37,632 bases of DNA from Gammaproteobacteria bacterium (GTDB lineage Bacteria; Pseudomonadota; Gammaproteobacteria; SZUA-152), in assembly GCA_021647505.1 (NCBI GenBank), contig JAKIUN010000035.1, positions 1 to 37,632 on the forward strand. Direction: 5' to 3'. The translations under genes were made by a program, and so were the position numbers. The notes below the pieces were generated by a model. It ran no database searches, was not told where the DNA came from, and was given only the letters and a program-made list of their open reading frames with translations. Below are positions 16,112 to 26,389 of the stretch, piece after piece (the stretch's first letter is position 1; each line of letters starts with the position of its first letter).

Positions 16112-17143
16112 TCAGGAGCCTGACGCATTCCTGGCGCAACGAAAACCGAAACTGTCATTTTTGACTTTTTTTGCGAAGAAGGAGCGATTAAAGACCGGCG
16201 CGGAAATTCCACAGCGGTAAAATGAGCAATCGAACCAGGAGCCCCCTTTCAAGGTTTTATAACGCTCGCCATAGCTCTCGGAGGCATGTGTATTGCCCGG
16301 ATAGGAAAGATACCACGATGCAGTCCATTCCCAGACATTGCCCGACATGTCATAAACTCCGTAAGGGCTGATACCACCCTTGAAGGCGCCGGCAGGCGTA
16401 GTATCGCCAGGTTTGCCGATGGCTGACCAGCGCAACGGCGTATTGGCGCGGGAGATATCGAATTCATTGCCCCAGGGATAGGTACGACCATCGATGCCTC
16501 GCGCGGCCTTCTCCCACTCGGCATCAGTGGGCAAACGCTTGCCGGCCCATTGACAATAGGCCTGCGCATCGTACCAGCTGACATTGGTCACCGGGTGATC
16601 CACTTTGCTGCGGGGAAAGGTGCGGTTACGCCAGTGTGTCGGCGAACGACGATTTGTTGCATCATTGAATTTCTTGTACTGCAAGTTGGTCACTTCATAC
16701 TTGTCGATATCATAACTATTCAGCTGAACACGGTGCTGCGGCCCCTCGTCCGGTAGCCGGTCATCACTACCCATGATAAATTCACCGGCGGGAATTCGCA
16801 GCATTTCATTGGGTGCATCACCGAGGCGGGAAAAACGTGGATAGATGGGAAAGCGCATGCCGATATCGGGCGGTACAGGTTTATCCGGTTTCGCGACCGT
16901 CGACTGTACCGCCTTCAGTTCAACACCCTGATGCAAACCCAGCGCTTTCCCCTGACCATGGCAGTTGTTACAACTGTCGAGGGTGGAAAATAGGATGGCC
17001 TGCAGTTCTTGCTTGTTCTCGTGGCAACGCAAGCACTGGCTATCTGAATGAGCGTAACCCTCCTCTGCGGTAACGGGTTGCACGGTCAACAATGCCATCA
17101 GTACGATCATCAATAAATACATTATCGAGACAACCTTGTTCAT
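16112..17143 (-). CDS. Secreted diheme c-type cytochrome fused to a formylglycine-generating-enzyme-fold domain
   Basis: A 343-residue exported fusion. The signal peptide is about 1-26 (MYLLMIVLMALLTVQPVTA). Two c-type heme attachment sites follow, CLRCH (37-41) and CNNCH (58-62), then a proline-rich linker. A complete FGE-sulfatase/SUMF1 domain runs from about 112 to 339: RIPAGEFIMGSDD (116-128), KYEVTNLQY, VTNVSWYDAQAYCQWAGKRL, PTDAEWEKAARG, SGNVWEWTASWY and FGFRCAR. C306 and C311 have the five-residue spacing of the copper-binding cysteines of true FGE, shifted one residue relative to the GGS motif. The ATG overlaps the tilS stop by four bases, so the gene is translated with tilS. Role unknown: a heme-linked periplasmic redox or protein-modifying enzyme is inferred, but most SUMF1-fold proteins are not formylglycine enzymes. 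Confidence 0.88.
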   Translation of the reverse strand: MNKVVSIMYLLMIVLMALLTVQPVTAEEGYAHSDSQCLRCHENKQELQAILFSTLDSCNNCHGQGKALGLHQGVELKAVQSTVAKPDKPVPPDIGMRFPIYPRFSRLGDAPNEMLRIPAGEFIMGSDDRLPDEGPQHRVQLNSYDIDKYEVTNLQYKKFNDATNRRSPTHWRNRTFPRSKVDHPVTNVSWYDAQAYCQWAGKRLPTDAEWEKAARGIDGRTYPWGNEFDISRANTPLRWSAIGKPGDTTPAGAFKGGISPYGVYDMSGNVWEWTASWYLSYPGNTHASESYGERYKTLKGGSWFDCSFYRCGISAPVFNRSFFAKKVKNDSFGFRCARNASGS

Positions 17144-18468
17144 GAATTATTTTCCAGCTGAAACAAGATACCCTCTTGCCCGGCCTCGGCCATAACTGAG
17201 CAGGCCACCCAGTGACCGCTGACGGCCACCAGCTCATCGCCGGCAAACACTAGCGGGATCCGGTTCCGCTGCCATGGCGGCACAGCGGCCTCCTGAAACA
17301 GTTTCTTCAGTGAATGATGACCCTCGCGGCCTGCTACGCAGAGTTTCTCCCCCCCCTGACGGAAACGTACGGAAAGTCGTTGCCCCTGCAGGCAATCACA
17401 CGCTACACCTGTACCCGTAGTAGTCTGCACCCGCAGGTGACCAAGGCCCGACAGAGCTAACGGTGCCGACAAATCCCACTCATACTGCAAAGTGGCATCG
17501 AAATCCAATAGGGGGCGCATGACATAAAGCGCATCGCGGTAACGCCGTGCCTCTGCCCCGGGCCATTGCAATAGTGGCAGCGCATCCCACGCGGCACCGA
17601 TCACGCTTCGCCACAATCCCTGTAACTGTACCTCGGAGGGCACGGGCAGTGCCCGTGCATGAATCCAGTAATGCAGTACATTGCGTGCACGCACTTCACC
17701 CAGCGCATGCAGGCCCTTCACCGACAGGGTGTCTGCTGACAACTGCAGGGAGTGCAGATCGGCCTGTGCCTGCGCCTGGAGGATTTCAGCGGCCTCGGCA
17801 CAACGGCGCGCACTGCGCGACAGGGTACTGGCCAGGCCGGGAAAATGCTGTTTCAGGCGAGGCAGTATTTCATGGCGCAGGAAATTGCGCTCGAGGCGGG
17901 TGTCGAAATTGCTTTCATCCTCCAGCCATGACAGGCCGTTGGCCTCGGCATAGGTGATAAGGGCTTCGCGCCGAAATTCCAGCAAGGGGCGTGCATGCCA
18001 GCCCCTGGAGAATTCCGATAACATCGGCATGGCCGCCAACCCCTTCGGGCCGGCGCCGCGCAATAACTGCAAAAGGAGGGTCTCGGCCTGATCGTCCTGA
18101 TGGTGTGCGGTAAGCAGACAGTCACCGGACTCGACCAGCCCGGCCAGGGCACGATAGCGGGCATTCCGCGCCGCCGCTTCCGGGCTTTCGCCCGTAGCCG
18201 GGGCTGCGTTCACTTCACACAGGGTAAACGGCAGGGACAGTTCGGCACACTGGCGGGCACACCGATCAGCCCATTGCCCGGCTTTCGGGCTGAGGCCATG
18301 ATTGACGTGAACCACGCAAAGCCGGGGTTCATCCATGTACTCACGTAGCGCGGCCAGGGCATGCAGCAACACCAGCGAGTCCACTCCACCACTGAAGGCA
18401 ATCCAGTAACGGCTGGGTGTCATGTCCGAGGGGAGTGCGTCGCTCAGTGCCTTGGTAGTAAAACGCAT
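17140..18468 (-). CDS. tilS: tRNA(Ile)-lysidine synthase
   Basis: ATP-dependent modification of C34 to lysidine in the AUA-reading tRNA-Ile, an essential cytoplasmic step that changes both codon and charging specificity. The 442-residue protein (E. coli 432) has the PP-loop SGGVDS at 26-31 and HVNHGLSPKAGQWADRCA, typical of the N-type PP-loop ATPase domain. LTAHHQDDQAETLLLQLLRG and ERNFLRHEILPRL follow. A TilS C-terminal domain with FRQGGEKL and KLFQEAAVPPWQRNRIPLV completes it. It begins 28 bases after accA and its stop overlaps the cytochrome/FGE-fold gene. Confidence 0.96.
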   Translation of the reverse strand: MRFTTKALSDALPSDMTPSRYWIAFSGGVDSLVLLHALAALREYMDEPRLCVVHVNHGLSPKAGQWADRCARQCAELSLPFTLCEVNAAPATGESPEAAARNARYRALAGLVESGDCLLTAHHQDDQAETLLLQLLRGAGPKGLAAMPMLSEFSRGWHARPLLEFRREALITYAEANGLSWLEDESNFDTRLERNFLRHEILPRLKQHFPGLASTLSRSARRCAEAAEILQAQAQADLHSLQLSADTLSVKGLHALGEVRARNVLHYWIHARALPVPSEVQLQGLWRSVIGAAWDALPLLQWPGAEARRYRDALYVMRPLLDFDATLQYEWDLSAPLALSGLGHLRVQTTTGTGVACDCLQGQRLSVRFRQGGEKLCVAGREGHHSLKKLFQEAAVPPWQRNRIPLVFAGDELVAVSGHWVACSVMAEAGQEGILFQLENNS

Positions 18469-18496
18469 AACGGAAAACCGTGGTTCTAACGTTGGC

Positions 18497-19456
18497 CTAG
18501 CGTTCGGTAAAGTTGCCGTATTGCATCAGACGCTGGTAGCGGTTTTCCAACAATTTGTCGAGTGGGATGCTGTCGAGCACGTCAAGATTTTCCAGCAATG
18601 CCGCCTTCAGATTGTTGGCTATGCCATCCGGGTCACGGTGGGCGCCACCCAGTGGTTCGTTGACGACTTGATCCACCAATTCCAGCTCTTTTAGTCGCTC
18701 GGAAGTAATACCCATCACCTCGGCAGCCGTGGAGGCCTTTTCCGCACTCTTCCACAGGATGGTGGAACAACCCTCGGGGGAGATGACCGCATAGGTACCG
18801 TACTGCAGCATCAGCAGACGATCACCGACACCAATAGCCAGCGCACCACCGGATCCTCCCTCACCAATCACGGTGCAGATGATGGGCGTCTTGAGCTGTG
18901 CCATGACAAACAGATTGCGGGCAATGGCCTCGCTCTGTCCACGTTCCTCGGCATCGATGCCGGGATAGGCGCCGGGGGTGTCGATGAAGGTGAGGATCGG
19001 CATCTTGAAACGCTCGGCCATTTCCATCAGGCGTTTGGCCTTGCGGTAGCCCTCAGGGCGCGGCATGGCGAAGTTGCGCTTGAGTTTTTCCGTGGTGTCG
19101 CGGCCCTTTTGCTGGCCAATCACCATCACTGGCCGGCCGTCGAGACGCGCCACACCGCCGACGATGGCAGGATCATCGGCATAGGCGCGATCGCCGTGCA
19201 GCTCTTCGAAATCGCTGAACATACGCTCGATATAATCCAGCGTGTAGGGGCGCTGGGGATGTCTCGCCATCTGCGAAACCTGCCAGGGGGTGAGTTTGGA
19301 GAAGATGGATTCGGTAAGTTCGCGGCTTTTGATTTGCAGGCGCGAGATCTCTTCGGTGATATTAATTTCGGCATCGGAACCCACGTAGCGAAGCTCTTCG
19401 ATCTTGGCTTCCAGCTCGGCGATAGGTTGTTCAAATTCGAGGAAATTCATGTTCAT
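18497..19456 (-). CDS. accA: Acetyl-CoA carboxylase, carboxyltransferase subunit alpha
   Basis: The alpha half of the carboxyltransferase that transfers CO2 from carboxybiotin to acetyl-CoA, the committing step of fatty-acid synthesis. It works in an alpha2-beta2 complex with AccD. The 319 residues equal the E. coli length. Conserved pieces include [39 protein letters not shown] and [20 protein letters not shown] (oxyanion-hole glycines), followed by [17 protein letters not shown]. Two in-frame ATGs (19456 and 19450) lie together and neither has a strong ribosome-binding site. It sits between dnaE and tilS, as often seen in gammaproteobacteria. Confidence 0.97.
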   Translation of the reverse strand: MNMNFLEFEQPIAELEAKIEELRYVGSDAEINITEEISRLQIKSRELTESIFSKLTPWQVSQMARHPQRPYTLDYIERMFSDFEELHGDRAYADDPAIVGGVARLDGRPVMVIGQQKGRDTTEKLKRNFAMPRPEGYRKAKRLMEMAERFKMPILTFIDTPGAYPGIDAEERGQSEAIARNLFVMAQLKTPIICTVIGEGGSGGALAIGVGDRLLMLQYGTYAVISPEGCSTILWKSAEKASTAAEVMGITSERLKELELVDQVVNEPLGGAHRDPDGIANNLKAALLENLDVLDSIPLDKLLENRYQRLMQYGNFTER

Positions 19457-19574
19457 AGGGAATAACCAAGGGTGTCGGGTTGCTGAAGATGGGGGCGATT
19501 TTACCTGTTTTGGCGGGAGACTGCCTAGTTTAATCGCTGCATTAAGCAGACTTGGCAGACAGATGCAGGGAGTT

Positions 19575-19640
19575 CTGTGGGAGCGGCTTCAGCCACGAAC
19601 GGTATCCCATCCATCTTCGCGGCTGAAGCCGCTCCCACAG
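19575..19640. repeat. REP-like palindrome between dnaE and accA
   Basis: CTGTGGGAGCGGCTTCAGCC (19575-19594) is perfectly complementary to 19621-19640. The arms extend to 25 bases with one mismatch (19575-19599 and 19616-19640), leaving a 16-base loop. The GTGGGAGCGGCTTCAGCCGCGA type is a well-known REP sequence in Pseudomonas and related gammaproteobacteria. It lies in the 253-base gap between dnaE and accA and could act as an attenuator or mRNA-stability element as well as a repeat. Confidence 0.85.
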
Positions 19641-19709
19641 ACTGATCCTCTTTCTTACCGCAATCGTGGGCATGACCCGCTCCAAGAGAAACAGGGTATT
19701 TGCACCAGA

Positions 19710-23246
<3,537 letters not shown>

Positions 23247-23468
23247 GGGCGCAAGTTTCCGCTCTCACGCGGGGAACTTCAAGACTTGACAGCGCACAGA
23301 AAAGCAATAAAGGAGGTTCCTCGGCAAGCTGTGAGTACGTGGGGAGCGCCCGCCTCGCCTGCTCACGCCTGATGCAGCACCAAGTAAGATAAGTACTTTC
23401 CGCAATTGGGCAGGTAAGCTGGCAGGCGGGGGGAATCCACTCAGAAAGAACGCCCTCTAACCTTCAGC

Positions 23469-24491
23469 TTAGGATGGGAGAAACTCAACAGGGTATGTCA
23501 CCGTAATGGGCTCACCCTCTCTCACGCCAAAGTCAAAATGTTTTACACGAGCGAGCAAACGTGACTCTAATTTTGCATTGTTCAGCTCGCTGGATCTTAT
23601 TACCACCCCAGACACCTTGCCAGATGCCTGGATAGTAATATCGAACACAATCCTTCCCTTGAGTCCAGGATTTTTCCGGCGAGCCTGACGATATACAGAG
23701 TAAAGCCTACCCTTATTCCGATCCATCACATAAGCAATATCCTCATCTGTTCGGAAATTACCAGACGTAGAGGTGAATTTCTTTTTCCTGTCTGAACCTT
23801 CTTGCTCCTCCACAATATCAGTGTCAACACTCACCCCTGCTGTCAATACCGGAGCAACCACAACACGTTTCTGAGTGCCTAGTGTGGTAGAGCTAATGCT
23901 TGAAGAAAAGTTCTCTGTCATAACTGTTTCGGCAGCACCGGCTGTCTCAGGCCCAACATCCAGAATGCCTGTATCTATCCTGGCCATGTTTCCGGCATCG
24001 GATACACGGCGTATTTTTCTCCCAACCATTGCGCTGACATCCGTGGTATCCATCAAGTCCGCCAATTCATTACTCAGCGCCAGCAATCCGCTTCTTTCAG
24101 CCCTCGCTCTCGCCGCATTCGGTACATCAGTCCGTTGTATCTTGTTCTCAGTTATTCCTGGTTTCAGCTGAGCCTTGGGTTTCGGCGTCGGCTCCCGCTT
24201 CACCTTTGGTTCCAACTTTGGTTTCGGTTTTGGTCTTGGCTTTGGTTTTGATATGGCTTCCTGACTGACTCTTGGTTTAGGGGATTCACTCTCCAAGATA
24301 AACTGCGCCACTCTTTCGGGCACGCTCACATGAATCATGCGCTCTTTTTTTGGCAGCTCAACCGAGGACAAAAATACACCCGCCGATAACACGACAGCAA
24401 GAACGACAATATTAATAATGACAAAACGCTGAGCACGACCATTATCAGGACACCACCTTAACGCCTGATCCTCATAATTCAGCGCCCTCAT
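23469..24491 (-). CDS. TonB-like energy transducer with AgmX/PglI-type C-terminal domain
   Basis: A membrane-anchored periplasmic protein expected to carry force from the ExbB/ExbD motor to partners in the cell wall or outer membrane. It has 340 residues from the ATG at 24491; a TTG three bases earlier is also possible. A single membrane helix covers about 23-44 (FVIINIVVLAVVLSAGVF). A Pro/Lys-rich arm follows (about 71-112, with KPKPRPKPKPK), as in TonB. The C-terminal ~90 residues (RLYSVYRQARRKNPGLKGRI, then VSGVVIRSSELN) match the AgmX/PglI C-terminal domain found in Myxococcus gliding proteins. It is the last gene of the set, beginning 6 bases after the second exbD stop. The organisation is that of TonB systems, but no TonB-dependent receptor is nearby. 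Confidence 0.85.
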   Translation of the reverse strand: MRALNYEDQALRWCPDNGRAQRFVIINIVVLAVVLSAGVFLSSVELPKKERMIHVSVPERVAQFILESESPKPRVSQEAISKPKPRPKPKPKLEPKVKREPTPKPKAQLKPGITENKIQRTDVPNAARARAERSGLLALSNELADLMDTTDVSAMVGRKIRRVSDAGNMARIDTGILDVGPETAGAAETVMTENFSSSISSTTLGTQKRVVVAPVLTAGVSVDTDIVEEQEGSDRKKKFTSTSGNFRTDEDIAYVMDRNKGRLYSVYRQARRKNPGLKGRIVFDITIQASGKVSGVVIRSSELNNAKLESRLLARVKHFDFGVREGEPITVTYPVEFLPS

Positions 24492-24497
24492 CAAACC

Positions 24498-25001
24498 TTA
24501 CCCTTCCACTGTCTGTATCGCGGAAAAAGCGATAGAAGTGTAATTTGCCTGGCGGCAGGTAATTAAAACCTTTCGTAATAACTGATACGGAATATTCTCA
24601 TCCCCCATAATTGTGACCGGACGACCGATGGCCTCACCGCTTATCGTAGACGATGATCTAGATGCATGAAATTTCAACTCTTTCTCCAAACCCGCGATCA
24701 ACGGACGGGGGTCTGACAAGATGTCATCTATCTTTGCGACCTCTACCCCCTGCACCAAAATACGATCGCGGGTAAGTGTAATGACCAGAGTCTCCCTGGG
24801 AACCTTTTCAGCAATCGTTGTCGGCAACCTAAGGTCTTTGTTATTCGGTAACTGTTGAACGCTGGATGAACTGATTAGTAGAAAAAATACCAGGATGGTA
24901 AAAATATCCATTAAAGAGACAAGGTTAATGCCGGATTTTCCGTGCAGCTTTCTAAATCGCTCCATCCGTTGGACTCGACTTGATATTTTCAATGTTTTCA
25001 T
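24498..25001 (-). CDS. ExbD/TolR-type motor subunit (with the conserved Asp)
   Basis: A 167-residue single-pass inner-membrane protein of the ExbD/TolR family. Such proteins sit inside an ExbB/TolQ ring and carry the proton-accepting Asp. The cytoplasmic N-terminus is followed by INLVSLMDIFTILVFFLLIS (25-44), in which D32 occupies the position of the essential Asp (ExbD D25, TolR D23). The periplasmic domain is about 100 residues long, the usual size. It starts 9 bases after the stop of the first exbD-like gene, with an AGGCGG site upstream, and precedes the TonB-like gene by six bases. It is presumably the active proton-carrying subunit of the pair. Confidence 0.87.
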   Translation of the reverse strand: MKTLKISSRVQRMERFRKLHGKSGINLVSLMDIFTILVFFLLISSSSVQQLPNNKDLRLPTTIAEKVPRETLVITLTRDRILVQGVEVAKIDDILSDPRPLIAGLEKELKFHASRSSSTISGEAIGRPVTIMGDENIPYQLLRKVLITCRQANYTSIAFSAIQTVEG

Positions 25002-25010
25002 TTAAGCCGC

Positions 25011-25523
25011 CTATTCCCTTTCTGTCTTATTGGACAGATTCGGCGCATCGCCAATTGATATATTCGGAAACAACTCAATGGTTTCAACGGTGGCCAAACG
25101 GACAACCTTTGCACTACGCACACGATCCATTACAGCTATTAAGGTCTTGTAGCTAACAGAGGGTTCCAGCAGCAATGTAATACTTTTTTTCTCAGGAAAA
25201 CGTGTTTTAATTTCCACCAAAAGATCAGTAAACAAGTCCCATCGGGTTTCATTATCGGTACGCTCAAAACGTCGGATCAAACCTAACTCACCATCCTGAA
25301 GATCAAAACTTTTCTCGCGCAATACCAGCTCCAGCTGAAGCGTAACCTTTTCCTGACTATTCTGCTTAGCATCGAGCGCCGGCAAATTCAACTCCAATAC
25401 AGATATTCTGGAAAAGACTGCCGTGATCAACAGAAATGGAACCAGTATCACCATTAAATTCATGAAGGCAGTGATATTTAGCTCTTCGGCTTCAGTCGTA
25501 TATTTTTTGCTGAATCTCTTCAT
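25011..25523 (-). CDS. ExbD/TolR-type motor subunit with Asn replacing the conserved Asp
   Basis: A second ExbD/TolR paralogue, 170 residues from the ATG at 25523. A TTG nine bases earlier is possible, but the ATG is better spaced from AGGG. The membrane helix reads LNITAFMNLMVILVPFLLIT (15-34). The family pattern is PFVDVMLVLL, so N22 stands where the proton-carrying Asp is expected. A periplasmic domain follows, with ISVLELNLPALDAKQN at its start. It lies 11 bases after exbB. It may form a mixed dimer with the Asp-containing paralogue encoded next, giving an asymmetric stator with one proton path. Whether the substitution is fixed in the family cannot be judged here. Confidence 0.85.
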   Translation of the reverse strand: MKRFSKKYTTEAEELNITAFMNLMVILVPFLLITAVFSRISVLELNLPALDAKQNSQEKVTLQLELVLREKSFDLQDGELGLIRRFERTDNETRWDLFTDLLVEIKTRFPEKKSITLLLEPSVSYKTLIAVMDRVRSAKVVRLATVETIELFPNISIGDAPNLSNKTERE

Positions 25524-25534
25524 GCAAATCAACC

Positions 25535-26152
25535 CTATTCCCGAATCATCAGATTGATTGTTTTAATCGCGGCATTTTCAAGATTAGCGACCAGGCGAGC
25601 GGTTTTAGTCACCAAATATGAGTGGATCAGCAACAGGGGTATAGCCGCCATCAAACCAAAGGCTGTTGTATTCATGGCGACTGAAATACTGGCGGACAGC
25701 AGATCCGCTTTCTCAGCCGGGTCAGCAGATGCGACCGCAGTAAAGGCCTGTATCAGCCCCACAATGGTGCCAAGCAAGCCAAGAAGCGTTGCAACATTGG
25801 CATATGTTGCCAAATAATGTGTGCGCTGCTCCAACTCGGGCATGGCATCCATCATCCCCTCCTCCATCGCCGCCTCGATTATCTCGCGCCGAGTATTTGC
25901 ACCATATCTGCAGAAACCATAATTAAGAATACTGGCAAGAGGGGTATCTACAGATTCCGTCAGCTTAACCGCGCGCGGAATATCGTCCGCCTTTAGCATA
26001 GGCACAAGTTGCATCCAGGTTTTCCTGGTGAGACTCTGAGCCTTGCGTAAATATATAAACCGTTCTAAAGCAATGGCCATCCCGATTGAAAATATAATGA
26101 GTATGGGGTACATAAATGGCCCGCCAGTTTGAAAGAACTTAACTACTTCCAT
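25535..26152 (-). CDS. ExbB/TolQ/MotA-type proton channel subunit
   Basis: The polytopic ring subunit of a proton-driven motor, 205 residues. The frame is open to 26188, but the ATG at 26152 is preceded at ideal distance by GGAGG (26160-26164, complement) and leads straight into VVKFFQTGGPFMYPILIIFS, the first membrane helix. GLLGTIVGLIQAF in the second helix and AFGLMAAIPLLLIHSYL in the third are the classic MotA/TolQ/ExbB core motifs, including the conserved TIVG and AIP. The cytoplasmic loop between helices 1 and 2 contains the usual GTHYLAT-like segment (EQRTHYLATYANVATLLGLL). It heads the motor genes, 237 bases downstream of the kinase gene. Confidence 0.93.
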   Translation of the reverse strand: MEVVKFFQTGGPFMYPILIIFSIGMAIALERFIYLRKAQSLTRKTWMQLVPMLKADDIPRAVKLTESVDTPLASILNYGFCRYGANTRREIIEAAMEEGMMDAMPELEQRTHYLATYANVATLLGLLGTIVGLIQAFTAVASADPAEKADLLSASISVAMNTTAFGLMAAIPLLLIHSYLVTKTARLVANLENAAIKTINLMIRE

Positions 26153-26159
26153 AAAAAAT

Positions 26160-26164
26160 CCTCC
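26160..26164 (-). promoter_or_regulatory. Ribosome-binding site fixing the exbB start
   Basis: A full GGAGG lies seven bases before the ATG at 26152 (minus strand). The alternative start at 26188 has no such site, so the shorter protein is preferred. This is one of the strongest Shine-Dalgarno matches in the window. Confidence 0.75.
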
Positions 26165-26389
26165 AAAATATTTTTCTATCCACAACATATAAACAGCTAG
26201 CCCCTGCAGGCCTATACAATGAGCTATAAAATCACAAAAAAACTGAAAAGACTTAGCGCAACAAATCCTGACGGTACAGGAAACGTCATATACCTGAACA
26301 ACACTGCGGGAAATGTAGCCAAGTAGATTTTTTATACGTCTGACAGAGTTCTAAAACACTATGAATCAGCCATTATCTTGTATTGAAAT

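Noticed and set aside
25535-26152. Flagellar MotA as the identity of the channel subunit
   Set aside because: Its length (205), three-helix pattern and adjacent ExbD-type genes fit ExbB/TolQ. There is no MotB or flagellar gene nearby.
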